Source: Pseudofrankia nepalensis
GTDB taxonomy: Bacteria > Actinomycetota > Actinomycetes > Frankiales > Frankiaceae
DNA: 64,000 nt
Assembly: GCF_016786305.1 (NCBI RefSeq)
Contig: NZ_JADWYV010000019.1
Direction: 5' to 3' (one strand)
Under the pieces are notes generated by a model that had not been told where the DNA came from, did not search any database, and saw nothing but the letters and a program-made list of their open reading frames with translations. Below are positions 35,441 through 44,578 of the stretch, piece after piece. The position numbers and the translations under genes are program-made. Each line of letters opens with the position of its first letter. The first letter of the stretch is position 1.

Positions 35441-37711
35441 TCATCGCCGGTCGGCCGCCGCCGACGCGTGGCCGGTGGCGCCGACGAGATCGCCCGCCGG
35501 GTGCGCGTCGACCTGGCCGGACGGTGCCCTGACCTCGGCGGGCGATGGCGCGACCTCCTCGGCGGGTCCTTCGATCGCCAGGCGCGGGGTGACGCGCTCG
35601 GCCCAGCGAGGGTATGCCCACACCCGGTCGCCGATCATCCGCAGGAGCGCCGGGACGAGGACCATGCGCACGACGAAGGCGTCCACGACCACCGCCAGTG
35701 CCAGGCCCACGCCGATGCAGGACACGATCCGCTGGCCGCTGAACCCGAACGAGGAGAACACGCACAGCATGATCACCGCGGCGGTGGCGATGACCTTGGC
35801 GGTCTCGGCGACGCCCACGCGGATCGCGTGCGCGTTGTCGCGGGTGTGTGCCCATTCCTCGCGCATGCGGCTCACCAGGAACACCTGGTAGTCCATCGAC
35901 AGGCCGAACATGACGCCGACGATCATGACCGGGACGATGTAGGAGATCGGCGCGCCGTCCCCGACGCCGAGCAGGTCGCTGCCCCAGCCCCACTGGAAGA
36001 TCGCGGTCAGCGCGCCCAGGCCCACGGCGATCGTCGCCAGGTTGCTGACCGCCCCGACCAGGGGCACGAGCACGCTGCGGAACGCGAGCACCAGCAGCAG
36101 GAACCCGAGGCCGGCGACGAGCGCGAGGTAGAGCGGCAGCCTGCTCATCAGCGCGTCCGCGACGTCGATGTCGGTGGCGGTCCTGCCTCCCACGTACACC
36201 TCGAGGTGGCTGCCGGCCTCGGCGTTCGGGATCACGTCCCGCCGCAGGTGGTGCACCAGGTCGACGGTCGCCTCGGCCCCCGAGCTGCTCGACGGCGTTA
36301 CCCGGACGACCTGGACGCCGTCGCCGGCCGGCTCGCCGGCCGAGACCGAGGCGACGTCGGGCACCGCCGGCAACTGGCTGACCAGCGCGTCCAGGGCCCG
36401 CACGGAGCCCGCGTCGGGAGTCTCGGCCACCAGCACGAGGGTAGCGTCGACGCCGCCGCCGAACGCGGGGCTCATCAGCTCGTAGTACTGACGCGACGCC
36501 GAGCCGGCGGGGTCGCTGCTCGCGTCGGCCTCGCCGACCCGCATCGACAGCACCGGGATCGCGAGCGCGGCCAGCACCACCAGAGCGAGTACCGCCATCG
36601 GCTTCGGGACCCGGGTGACGAGTCCGGCCCACGCGCGCGCCGGCGCGCGGCGGTGCCGCTTCCTCGCGCGCATCCCCGTGGCCGCCGGAACCGTCCCGCC
36701 GGCCAGCAGGAGGCGGCGCTGGCGCCTGGACAGCACGCGCTGGCCGAGGACGGACAGCAGCGCGGGCAGCAGGGTGATCGCCGCCAGCACCGTGAACGCC
36801 ACGGTGACCGCGGCGGCCTGGCCCATGCCGGTGAGCACCCCCATGCCGACCACGAACATCGCCAGCAGCGCGGCGATCACCGTCAGGCCCGCGAAGATGA
36901 CCGCCCGGCCGGAGGTGTTCCCGGCCTGCCCGACGGCCTCGGTCACCGACGCTCCGGCGAGCAGGGCCTTGCGGTGCCGGTCGACGATGAACAGCGCGTA
37001 GTCGATGCCGACTCCCAGGCCGATCAGCGACCCCATCGTGATCGACTCACTCGACAGGTCGACGACGTGGGAGCCGACCATGACGAACAGCAACGAGGCG
37101 ACGACACCGACCACGCCGGTGATGATCGGAAGCGCCGCGGCCCACGCGGAGCGGAACATGAGCAGCAGGACCAGCAGCGCCGCCAGGATGCCGACGGCCT
37201 CGGCGATGCCGCCGGCCTTGGTCTCGGGGGCGAACGCCTGGCCGCCGGTCTCGACCTGAAGCTGGTCGCTCTCGATCGACTGGGCGATCTTCTGGACCTG
37301 GGCGACCTCGACGTCGTCGGTGACGGTCACGTCGGCGTAGGCCGTGTTCTGGCCGGTGTTGAGCCGCGCGCTGAGCCGTGATGGGTCGTCGGCGGCGTAG
37401 GGGCTGGCGACGGCCTCGACCCCGGGCAACGACGCGATCTTCGCCAGCATGTCGGTGACCTCGCCGCGCACCTCGGCCGAGTCGACGGCCTGCCCGGCGG
37501 TGTGCCAGACGACGCGGCCGGTCTCGGTCGAGCCGGCGGAGGGGCCGAGCAGTGTGTAGGCGTGTGCCGACTCGCTGTCGGGAAGGTCGGCGACGGTCCT
37601 GAAACTGGACCCCATGCCGACGACGAGGCCGATCAGGACGACGACGGCGCCGGCCCACGCCCCGAGAACGACGAAGCGATGGCGTGCGCACCATCGGGCA
37701 AGAACGGACAC
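35441..37711 (-). CDS. MmpL-family RND transporter
   Basis: 756 residues. The N-terminal helix (HRFVVLGAWAGAVVVLIGLVVG) and two blocks of about five to six membrane helices, each preceded by a soluble extracytoplasmic domain, give the MmpL/RND layout. The first block has GLGVGIDYALFIVDRHR and the second MFGLSMDYQVFLVSRMR, both carrying the Asp-Tyr pair used for proton relay. It probably exports lipids or drugs by proton antiport. The start is GTG 37711 with AAAGG ahead of it. The C-terminal tail is Pro/Ala-rich. It leads an operon with the two-component pair downstream. Confidence 0.93.
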   Translation of the reverse strand: MSVLARWCARHRFVVLGAWAGAVVVLIGLVVGMGSSFRTVADLPDSESAHAYTLLGPSAGSTETGRVVWHTAGQAVDSAEVRGEVTDMLAKIASLPGVEAVASPYAADDPSRLSARLNTGQNTAYADVTVTDDVEVAQVQKIAQSIESDQLQVETGGQAFAPETKAGGIAEAVGILAALLVLLLMFRSAWAAALPIITGVVGVVASLLFVMVGSHVVDLSSESITMGSLIGLGVGIDYALFIVDRHRKALLAGASVTEAVGQAGNTSGRAVIFAGLTVIAALLAMFVVGMGVLTGMGQAAAVTVAFTVLAAITLLPALLSVLGQRVLSRRQRRLLLAGGTVPAATGMRARKRHRRAPARAWAGLVTRVPKPMAVLALVVLAALAIPVLSMRVGEADASSDPAGSASRQYYELMSPAFGGGVDATLVLVAETPDAGSVRALDALVSQLPAVPDVASVSAGEPAGDGVQVVRVTPSSSSGAEATVDLVHHLRRDVIPNAEAGSHLEVYVGGRTATDIDVADALMSRLPLYLALVAGLGFLLLVLAFRSVLVPLVGAVSNLATIAVGLGALTAIFQWGWGSDLLGVGDGAPISYIVPVMIVGVMFGLSMDYQVFLVSRMREEWAHTRDNAHAIRVGVAETAKVIATAAVIMLCVFSSFGFSGQRIVSCIGVGLALAVVVDAFVVRMVLVPALLRMIGDRVWAYPRWAERVTPRLAIEGPAEEVAPSPAEVRAPSGQVDAHPAGDLVGATGHASAAADRR

Positions 37712-37712
37712 G

Positions 37713-37746
37713 GAACTGCCTTTCGGAAGCTCGAATGTGGCAGTTC
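37713..37746 (-). promoter_or_regulatory. inverted repeat over the MmpL leader and ribosome site
   Basis: Arms GAACTGCC (37713-37720) and GGCAGTTC (37739-37746) are perfect inverted repeats 18 bases apart, directly ahead of the MmpL GTG. In the mRNA the arm nearer the start pairs through part of the AAAGG ribosome site, so a hairpin could limit translation. It could equally be a DNA operator for the neighbouring response regulator. Confidence 0.5.
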
Positions 37747-37865
37747 ACGGTCCCGCCAAAGCGGACCTGCGACGTCCGCCCACCGCCGTCATCCGCGCAT
37801 ACCACGACCGCGGTACGCCAGCCCGCGGCCGTATGCCGTCGGAGGATGTTGTTTCCACTTCGCGT

Positions 37866-39839
37866 TCAGGCTGGCGTTCCAGTTCGGCGCTGCATAAAGA
37901 TCTTCGTTGTCGCGTCGTCGAACTGCGCCATGTGCAGGCGTGCGTAGGCGCCGCCGTGGGCGAGGAGCGTGTCGTGGGTGCCCTGTTCGACGATGGCGCC
38001 GTCGTTCATGACGACGATGGTGTCGGCGTCGCGGATGGTGGACAGGCGGTGGGCGATGACGAACGCGGTGCGGCCGTGGCGTAGTCGGGCCATGGCCTGC
38101 TGGATGAGGATCTCGGTGCGGGTGTCCACGGAACTGGTGGCTTCGTCGAGCACGAGGATGGCGGGGTCGGTGAGGAACGCGCGGGCGATGGTGAGCAGTT
38201 GTTTCTCGCCGGCGCTGAGGACGGCGTCGTCGTCGATCATGGTGTCGTAGCCGGCGGGCAGGGTGCGGATGAACCGGTCGGCGTGGGCCGCTCGCGCCGC
38301 GTCGACGATCTGGTCGCGGGTGGCGTCGCGGGCACCGTAGGCGATGTTGTCGGCGATGGTGCCGCCGAACAGCCAGGTGTCCTGCAGGACCATGCCGACA
38401 CAGGACCGCAGGAGCGGTCGGGGCAGGGTGGCGATGTCGACGCCGTCGAGCGTGATGCGTCCCGCGTCGAGGTCGTAGAACCGCAGGAGCAGGTTGACCA
38501 GGGTGGTCTTGCCGGCTCCGGTCGGGCCGACGATGGCGACGGTGTGCCCGGGCTCGGCGGCCAACGACAGGTTCTCGATGAGCGGCCGGGCGGGGGAGTA
38601 GCGGAAGGTCACGTCCTCGAAGGCCACCCGGCCGGTGACCGGTGTCGCCAGAAGGTTCGGCTCGGCGGGGTCCGGCGTCTGCTCGGGCGCGTCGAGGATC
38701 TCGTAGATCCGCTCGGCCGAGGCGAGGCCGGACTGGACCATGCCGGCCATGCTGGCGAGGTAGACGAGCGGCTGGCTGTACTGGCGGGAGTACTGGATGA
38801 ACGCCTGGATGTCGCCGACCGTCAGCGCGCCGGCGGCGATCCGGATTCCGCCGACGACCGCGACGAGGACGTAGTTGAGGTTGCTGAGGAACACCATGGC
38901 CGGTTGCAGGGCACTGGAGGCGGCCTGGGCCCGGTGGGTCGTCTCGGCCAGCGCCTCGTTGCCCTTCGCGAAGACCTCCGCCGCCTGTCGTTCACGCCCG
39001 AAGGCTTTGACCACCGCGTGGCCGGTGTACATCTCCTCGATATGGCCGTTGAGGAGCCCGGTCTGCCTCCACTGCTCCAGGTAGCGCGGCTGTGCCCGCT
39101 TGCCGATCAGCACGACGACGAGCAGGGACAGCGGGGCGGTGACGAGCGAGATCAGCGCCAGCAGCCAGGAGACCCAGAACATCGCGGCCAGCATGCCCAC
39201 GATGCTGAACAGCGGGATGACGAGCTGGCTGAGCGTCTGCTGGAGGCTCTGGCTGAGGTTGTCGATGTCGTTGGTGACCCGGCTGAGGACGTCGCCGCGG
39301 CGGTGCTCGTCGAAATAGGAGACGGGTACCCGGGAGATCTTCACCTCGATGTCCTGGCGAAGGTCGCGGATGACGCGCTGCACGGCGAGGTTGGCCAGCC
39401 AGCCCTGGACGAAGGCACAGAGCCCGGCGCCCAGATAGACCAGCGTCGCGTACAGCAGCGTGTGCCCGAGGGCGGCGGTGTCGATGCCGCGGCCGGGGAC
39501 GAAGTCCACGGTGCCGAGCATCCGCGCGAGGGTGCCGTGGCCCTGCGCGCCCAGGTCGTCGACGACCTCGGCCCGGGTGGTGCCCGCGTCGAACTGACGC
39601 CCGATCGCGCCGGCCAGGACGAGGTCGGTCGCGCGGCCCAGCAGCAACGGCCCGGCGGCGCTCAGCACGACGCTCACGATGGCGAAGGCGCCCGTGCCCG
39701 CCAGCAGCCCGCGCTGGCCGCGCACCGCGCGCCAGAGGCGACCGGCCACGGCACCGGTGTCGGTGGACCGGTCGGGCCGCCGGGGCACGGGGATCGCGGC
39801 GGCCGCCGCGCGGTCGGGGGACCGTCTGGTCCGGCTCAT
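37866..39839 (-). CDS. ABC exporter half-transporter B (catalytic ATPase site)
   Basis: 657 residues. A type-1 exporter membrane domain (about 45-385, with SYFDEHRRGDVLSRVTNDID) is followed by an ATPase with Walker A GPTGAGKTT, Walker B ILVLDEATSSVD and an H-loop IAHRLST. The signature is LSAGEKQ rather than LSGGQ. It pairs with the half-transporter encoded upstream, whose catalytic Glu is replaced by Asp; together they make a heterodimeric multidrug-type exporter with one active and one degenerate site. The longer open frame upstream (to 41582) is a shadow of the other gene; I start at ATG 39839, which overlaps that gene's stop by 4 bases. The C-terminal FDDATTKIFMQRR tail is unusual. Confidence 0.92.
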   Translation of the reverse strand: MSRTRRSPDRAAAAAIPVPRRPDRSTDTGAVAGRLWRAVRGQRGLLAGTGAFAIVSVVLSAAGPLLLGRATDLVLAGAIGRQFDAGTTRAEVVDDLGAQGHGTLARMLGTVDFVPGRGIDTAALGHTLLYATLVYLGAGLCAFVQGWLANLAVQRVIRDLRQDIEVKISRVPVSYFDEHRRGDVLSRVTNDIDNLSQSLQQTLSQLVIPLFSIVGMLAAMFWVSWLLALISLVTAPLSLLVVVLIGKRAQPRYLEQWRQTGLLNGHIEEMYTGHAVVKAFGRERQAAEVFAKGNEALAETTHRAQAASSALQPAMVFLSNLNYVLVAVVGGIRIAAGALTVGDIQAFIQYSRQYSQPLVYLASMAGMVQSGLASAERIYEILDAPEQTPDPAEPNLLATPVTGRVAFEDVTFRYSPARPLIENLSLAAEPGHTVAIVGPTGAGKTTLVNLLLRFYDLDAGRITLDGVDIATLPRPLLRSCVGMVLQDTWLFGGTIADNIAYGARDATRDQIVDAARAAHADRFIRTLPAGYDTMIDDDAVLSAGEKQLLTIARAFLTDPAILVLDEATSSVDTRTEILIQQAMARLRHGRTAFVIAHRLSTIRDADTIVVMNDGAIVEQGTHDTLLAHGGAYARLHMAQFDDATTKIFMQRRTGTPA

Positions 39840-41572
39840 GCCGCGTCCGCCTCGGTGAGCTGGGACAGCACGATCTCGCGGTAGGTCGGGTTGGCGGCGA
39901 GCAGTTCCGCGTGGGTGCCGGTGCCGACGACCTGGCCCTCGTCGAGGACGACGATGCGGTCGGCGCCGCGGATCGTGTTCACGCGCTGGGCGACGATGAG
40001 GACGGCCGCTTCGGCGGTCTGGCGGGCGAGCGCGGCCCGCAGCCGTGCGTCGGTCGCGTAGTCGAGGGCGGAGAAGGAGTCGTCGAACAGGTAGACCTGG
40101 GGCCGGGCGACCAGGGCGCGCGCGATGGCGAGCCGTTGGCGCTGGCCGCCGGAGAGGTTCGTGCCGCCCTGGGTGACCGGTGCGTCGAGGCCCTGGGGGA
40201 GCGCCTCGACGAACGCGCGTGCCTGGGCGATGTCCAGTGCCCGCCACAGGTGGTCGTCGGTGGCGTCGGGGTCGCCGTAGCGCAGGTTGGTGGCGACGGT
40301 TCCGGAGAAAAGGTAGGGGCGCTGCGGGACGTAGCCGACCGTGCGGCTCAGCAGCGCCCGGTCGAGGGACCGCGCGTCGACGCCGCCGACGAGCACCGCG
40401 CCGGTGGAGGGGTCGGCGAGCCGGGGGATGAGGCTGAGCAGGGTGCTCTTGCCGCTGCCGGTGCTGCCGATGACCGCGACGGTCTCGCCCCGGTCGGCGG
40501 TGAGGCTGACGCCGGCGAGGACGGGCGCCTCCGCGCCCGGGTAGCGAAATCCCACGTCGCGCAGCTCGACGCGCCCGGGGCGGGGGAGCGCGGCGACCGC
40601 GGCCGTCGCGGGCGGGACGGCGGTGCTGGCGGTGTCGAGGACCTCGCCGACGCGCCGGGCGCAGACCTGCGCGCGGGGCAGCATCCGCAGCAGGTAGGTC
40701 ATCATGACGGCCGCGCCGAGGATCTGCAGGACGTAGCCGAGGAACGCCGACAGCGCGCCGACCCCGATCGCGCCGGTCTCGACCCGCGCGGCGCCGAACC
40801 AGACCACGGCGACGCTGGCGACGCTGGCGACCGCGGTGACCAGGGGGAACATCAGCGCCGTGAGCAGGCCGACGCGCGCCGAGGTGTCGGTGAGCAGGTC
40901 GTTCGCCGCCTCGAAGCGCGCGTGCTCGCGCTCCTCCTGGACGAAGGCGCGGATGACCCGCAGCCCGATGATCTGCTCGCGCATGATCCGGTTCACCGAG
41001 TCCGTCGTGTCCTGCAGGGTGGCCGACAGCGGCGTCATCCGGCGCAGGACCACGAAGGCCAGCCCGGCGAGCACCGGCGCGACGACCACGAGCAGCAGCG
41101 ACAGCGGCGCGTCCTGGGCGAGGGCGAACACGATCCCGCCGACGAGCATGATCGGCGCGGTGACCATGAACGTGAGCGTGATCTGGACGAGCATCTGGAC
41201 CTGCTGGACGTCGTTGGTCGTGCGGACGGTCAGCGACGCGGCGCCGAACCGGTTCAGCTCGCGCGCGGAGAAGGACTGCACCCGGTCGAACAGGGCCGTG
41301 CGCAGGTCGCGGGCGAGGAACGAGGCGACCCGCGCCGCGACCCGCGCGGCGCCGACCGCGCACGCGAGCTGCGCGAGCGACACGGCGGTCATGAGCGCGC
41401 CGAGGCGCCAGACGTGGCCCGTGTCGCCGGCGAGGACGCCGTTGTCGATCACGTCGGCGCTCAGGTCGGGCAGGTAGAGGGCGGCGGCGGTCTGGGCGAC
41501 CTGAAGAGCCGCGACGACCGCGAGCGCGCGTCGGTACGGGCGTGCGTAGGGCAGGAGCAGACGAAGCAGCAC
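39836..41572 (-). CDS. ABC exporter half-transporter A (degenerate Walker B)
   Basis: 578 residues. Six-helix exporter membrane domain (about 15-290) then an ATPase with Walker A GSTGSGKST, Q-loop YVPQRPYLFSGT, a full signature NLSGGQRQRLAIARAL and Walker B VYLFDDSFSALD, in which the catalytic Glu is Asp. The switch His is also changed (VAQRVNT). This asymmetry is the hallmark of heterodimeric exporters such as the TM287/288 type. It is co-translated with the second subunit (4-base overlap) and divergent from a MarR regulator that probably controls it. The substrate is not predictable. Confidence 0.93.
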   Translation of the reverse strand: MLLRLLLPYARPYRRALAVVAALQVAQTAAALYLPDLSADVIDNGVLAGDTGHVWRLGALMTAVSLAQLACAVGAARVAARVASFLARDLRTALFDRVQSFSARELNRFGAASLTVRTTNDVQQVQMLVQITLTFMVTAPIMLVGGIVFALAQDAPLSLLLVVVAPVLAGLAFVVLRRMTPLSATLQDTTDSVNRIMREQIIGLRVIRAFVQEEREHARFEAANDLLTDTSARVGLLTALMFPLVTAVASVASVAVVWFGAARVETGAIGVGALSAFLGYVLQILGAAVMMTYLLRMLPRAQVCARRVGEVLDTASTAVPPATAAVAALPRPGRVELRDVGFRYPGAEAPVLAGVSLTADRGETVAVIGSTGSGKSTLLSLIPRLADPSTGAVLVGGVDARSLDRALLSRTVGYVPQRPYLFSGTVATNLRYGDPDATDDHLWRALDIAQARAFVEALPQGLDAPVTQGGTNLSGGQRQRLAIARALVARPQVYLFDDSFSALDYATDARLRAALARQTAEAAVLIVAQRVNTIRGADRIVVLDEGQVVGTGTHAELLAANPTYREIVLSQLTEADAA

Positions 41573-41657
41573 GGGGCCTCACAACGGCCGTCGGGGAAGC
41601 GCCCGGACCGGGGGTGTGGGCCGGGCGCCTGCGAGACTAGGCCAGCGAGGCGGGTTC

Positions 41658-41685
41658 CATCAAGATAGATGCATCATGATTGATG
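41658..41685. promoter_or_regulatory. 28-bp palindrome, probable MarR operator
   Basis: Outer arms CATCAA (41658-41663) and TTGATG (41680-41685) flank a central GATGCATC (41668-41675), all on one dyad axis. It lies between the divergent exporter and marR genes, 10 bases before the marR ATG, and is AT-rich compared with its surroundings. The spacing and symmetry suit a MarR dimer. Confidence 0.75.
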
Positions 41686-41695
41686 TAAGGTTGGC

Positions 41696-42247
41696 ATGGA
41701 CGGATTCGAACTGTTCCAGCTCGGTCGCCGGCTGATGAAGCTCGGCGAGCAGGCGATCCCGGAGATCGGGCTCCACCAGATGTCCGCTCCGACGCGCGCG
41801 GTCGTGTTCGACGTCTTCGGGAACCCGGGGAGCTCGATCTCGGACATCACCGCCCGGGTCCGGTTCCCGCAGAGCCAGGTCTCGGCCTGCGTGGCCCGCC
41901 TGCGCGAGGCCGGCGCCGTCGAGACGTTCACCGATCCCGCCGACCGCCGCCGGACCCTCGTGCGCCCCACGGACGAGGCCCTGCGGCGCGCCGAGAACCG
42001 CCCCCCGGCCGAGATCGACGAGGCGCTCGCCGGGGCGATCGGCAGCACCGACCCGGCCGAGATCCAGCGCGTGAAGGACGCCCTCGAGGCACTGGCCGAC
42101 CTGCTGGGGCCCCGCGACCCAGCCGGCGAGGTCGCCGCGGGTCCGGCCGGGACGCGGCGAGCAGGAGGCGACGTTCGCGTGCACCCCGCGGGTGGAGGCG
42201 ATCCCGCGCCGGCCGCGGCGGGTGTTCTGGGTCCGCCACCTCGATAG
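41696..42247 (+). CDS. MarR-type winged-helix regulator
   Basis: 183 residues. A winged-helix domain fills residues about 25-95 (SAPTRAVVFDVFGNPGSSIS, VRFPQSQVSACVARLREAG, TDPADRRRTLVRPTD), the layout of MarR proteins including the DRR wing. The C-terminal ~45 residues are Gly/Ala/Pro-rich and probably disordered. AAGG precedes ATG 41696. It is divergent from the heterodimeric ABC exporter and most likely represses both through the palindrome at 41658-41685, releasing DNA on binding a toxic small molecule. Confidence 0.85.
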   Translation: MDGFELFQLGRRLMKLGEQAIPEIGLHQMSAPTRAVVFDVFGNPGSSISDITARVRFPQSQVSACVARLREAGAVETFTDPADRRRTLVRPTDEALRRAENRPPAEIDEALAGAIGSTDPAEIQRVKDALEALADLLGPRDPAGEVAAGPAGTRRAGGDVRVHPAGGGDPAPAAAGVLGPPPR

Positions 42248-42458
42248 TCCAGCTCCTCCCAGGCCCGGGCCGACTTCTGGCATCCCATGCCTGGGTGGCC
42301 GACACCCGGTGAGCTCCGAGACCGGCATCGGCGGTCGAGGACGGCAGTGATCCATCATCCGGTCGTGTGCCGGTCACGCGCGGACCGCGGTGACGGTCCG
42401 CTCGTACAACACACCCGCCGCTGGTAGCCTGCCGCCCGGTAGGCGCATACTGGAGCCA

Positions 42459-42680
42459 ATGACCAAGTCAGCGGTACCCAAGCGCCGTCTGAGCACCAGC
42501 CCCTTCAAGGATCCGGTGACTCCGGCGTGTGACCGGTTCGCCGTGGGCGACCGAGTCACCCACGACACGTACGGTCTCGGCCAGGTGATCGGGGTCGAGG
42601 AAGACATCGCCGTGCTCGTCGATTTCGGCTCCCAGCAGGAACGCATCCCGACTCCGTTCAGCAAGATGTCCCATCTCTGA
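42459..42680 (+). CDS. small conserved tudor-like protein
   Basis: 73 residues. The C-terminal half, RFAVGDRVTHDTYGLGQVIG then VLVDFG, resembles the small beta-barrel found at the C-terminus of UvrD/PcrA helicases and in short stand-alone actinobacterial proteins, which may bind nucleic acid or protein. The N-terminal 20 residues are basic (KRRLSTSPFKDP). I choose ATG 42459 because GGAG lies just before it and the upstream part of the frame does not look coding. It is a single-gene unit. Confidence 0.7.
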   Translation: MTKSAVPKRRLSTSPFKDPVTPACDRFAVGDRVTHDTYGLGQVIGVEEDIAVLVDFGSQQERIPTPFSKMSHL

Positions 42681-42824
42681 CGACAAGAGCTTCGGCGCGC
42701 CCGAAGACTCTGCGTCCGCGGTCGGAGGCCCGCTTGCGGGCCGCGCACCGCGAGCGCCACCTCCGACGAGGACGGCACCGCTGCGTCGCAGGTGGTCGAC
42801 CGGGGGCCGCGGCGGTGAACCGCG

Positions 42825-43111
42825 TACATCTGTGACGCGGCCGGCGATGTGCTGCCCGCCGTGTCCGGAGCCGACGGCACCTCGACCACGGCGCGCACCA
42901 AGTACACGTACGACGACGCGAACCGGCCCCTACGGTCACCGTGTTCGGCGACGGCACCGACCGGCTCACCAGGGCCGTCCTACGTGACCAGCGCGGGTTT
43001 GCCGTCAGTTTGGTCGACCCCCGGGGACATACGTCGGGTGGCGCGCCGGATTCGGACCATGTGACCGACCAGGTCACGGATCCCGCTGGCCGCACGGTCC
43101 AGGCGATCTGA
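42825..43111 (+). pseudogene. fragment of an Rhs/YD-repeat gene
   Basis: Starting near 42825 the frame reads YICDAAGDVLPAV and TKYTYDDANRP, a YD repeat. After a shift of frame near 42930 it continues TVFGDGTDRLTRAVLRDQRG then TDPAGRTVQAI and a stop at 43111. These are pieces of an Rhs/YD-repeat wall or toxin-delivery protein with a frameshift and no beginning. Confidence 0.6.
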
Positions 43112-43129
43112 CCGCCTGTCCAGGTCGAA

Positions 43130-43290
43130 CAGAACGGCGCGGCCGCCACCACTGACCGGCCCTCGGCCGAGGTCGGCGGCGTCGGAGCTGGCGGCCTCGT
43201 GGCTGGCGATCCCGTGGACGCTGGCGAGGAGTTCCAGGTTGTAGGGGGATTCGAAGCCCTCGGATCCGATGGCCGGTCATCAGCTGACCT
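43130..43290 (-). pseudogene. fragment resembling the C-terminus of a macro-domain (DarG-like) protein
   Basis: On the minus strand, bases about 43275-43170 read EGFESPYNLELLASVHGIAS, followed by a further coding-like stretch. The PY-LELLASVH pattern resembles the C-terminal region of DarG-type macro-domain proteins (antitoxins that reverse DNA ADP-ribosylation). No start and no upstream macro domain are present. The match is from memory only. Confidence 0.35.
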
Positions 43291-43337
43291 GGTCGGGGTT
43301 CGGGGTCGCTTGTCGGACGCCCCGCGTTACGAGTGGG

Positions 43338-44270
43338 TCATCGGCCATCGGGCCGGGATACACCGACGTCACCGATCACCGTGGCGCTGTCTGTGCTCGG
43401 ATGCGGTCGGCTTGATGCGGGGGCGGTCATGTCGAGCAGCAGCATGGCGTCGTGGTCGGGGGTGCCCGGTTCGGCGGTGTAGATGCCCATGCGCTGGCCC
43501 GGGGTGCCTTCGAGGGCCAGGCCCTGGAAGGCGAGGGTGATCGTACCGACCTGGGGATGCTGGAAGGTCTTGGTCGTGATCTTGCGGCCGGTGACCTCGT
43601 AGCGCTCCCACAGCCTGGCGAAGTCCGGGCTCTTGAGGAGAAGCTCGCCGACAAGCTGGGTGAGGTCGGGGGCGTCGGGGTCGGTGCCGGCCAGGGCGCG
43701 CAGGCGGGCGACGCAGCCGCGGATTTGGTTGTCCCAGTCGGGGAAGACCTCGCGGGCGTTGGGGTGGAGGAAGAGGTAGCGGGCGAGGTTGCGCTGGGTG
43801 GCCGGCCAGTTGTCGATGCCGGCGTACAGGGCGAGGCCGCCGGGGTTGTGGGCGAGGACGTCCATGCTCCGGCTGACGACGTAGGCCGGGTTGGGGCGCA
43901 GGGCTTCGAGCACCAGTTTCAGGTGCGGGCGCACGGTGCGACCAGGCGCTTGCGGGGCCTGGGGCCCGTAGTGGGCGGCGCGCACGGCGAGGTCGCGCAG
44001 GTGCTGGTGCTCGGCGTCGTCCAGCTGCAGGGCGCGGGCCAGAGCGTCGATCACGGCCGGGCTGGGGCGGGTTTCCCGGCCGCGTTCCAGACGGGTGTAG
44101 TAGTCGATGCTGACGCCCGCGAGCGTGGCCAGCTCCTCGCGGCGCAAGCCGGGGGTGCGGCGCACACCAGGGCCGGGGGTCAGACCGGCCGACCGGGGGC
44201 TGGTCTGGGTGCGGCGGGCGCGCGGGAAGCGTCCCAGCTCGTCGCCGCCGCTTTGCTGCTCGGGTGCCAC
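43338..44270 (-). CDS. XRE-family regulator with MmyB-like ligand domain
   Basis: About 310 residues. A helix-turn-helix (GLRREELATLAGVSIDYYTR, LERGRETRPSPAVIDALARA) is followed by a PAS-like MmyB domain (ALRPNPAYVVSRSMDVLAHN, then LARYLFLHPNAREVFPDWD). This family is widespread in actinobacteria and often sits divergent from dehydrogenase genes that it controls, as here with the DUF2255, alcohol dehydrogenase and SDR genes. The start is uncertain: GTG 44270 has GGAGAG upstream, and ATG 44303 is the alternative. The last ~25 residues look like a read-through tail. Confidence 0.85.
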   Translation of the reverse strand: MAPEQQSGGDELGRFPRARRTQTSPRSAGLTPGPGVRRTPGLRREELATLAGVSIDYYTRLERGRETRPSPAVIDALARALQLDDAEHQHLRDLAVRAAHYGPQAPQAPGRTVRPHLKLVLEALRPNPAYVVSRSMDVLAHNPGGLALYAGIDNWPATQRNLARYLFLHPNAREVFPDWDNQIRGCVARLRALAGTDPDAPDLTQLVGELLLKSPDFARLWERYEVTGRKITTKTFQHPQVGTITLAFQGLALEGTPGQRMGIYTAEPGTPDHDAMLLLDMTAPASSRPHPSTDSATVIGDVGVSRPDGR

Positions 44271-44578
44271 TACGCCAGTGTCTCTCCGCCATCGGTGCGC
44301 CATGCCTGTCCAGGGGGCCCTGTCGCACCCCGGCTGGATACCCCCCGTCACGTCTCGGCCTGCCTGGAACAGGTGTGAACGGGCAGGGTTGAGTGTGTCG
44401 CCTCATGGTCGCCAGCGAGCGCCTGTGCTCCTGGCGGCCCGTGGTCCTGCTACGGAGCCGCTCTGGACGCTCTCGATGGCCTGCCTCCCGCGGGCGGGTG
44501 ACGGTGGACGTGACGGACGGCGACACGGCCGGTGCGGAAGCCCGGCTCCCGGCCTCGCATACCGAAAAGGTGATGACG
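44271..44578. other. intergenic region between divergent XRE regulator and DUF2255 genes
   Basis: About 300 bases that should carry both promoters and the XRE operator. I see no clear palindrome or gene. AAAAGG at 44565-44570 is the ribosome site of the DUF2255 gene. Confidence 0.35.

Noticed and set aside
35240..37381. 713-residue plus-strand frame opposite the MmpL gene
   Set aside because: His/Arg/Asp/Gln-rich and repetitive with no recognisable fold; the minus strand encodes a clear MmpL protein.
39840..41582. N-terminal extension joining the two ABC half-transporter genes in one 1238-residue frame
   Set aside because: The first 580 residues are a shifted reading of the upstream gene. 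A proper start exists at 39839 with a 4-base overlap.
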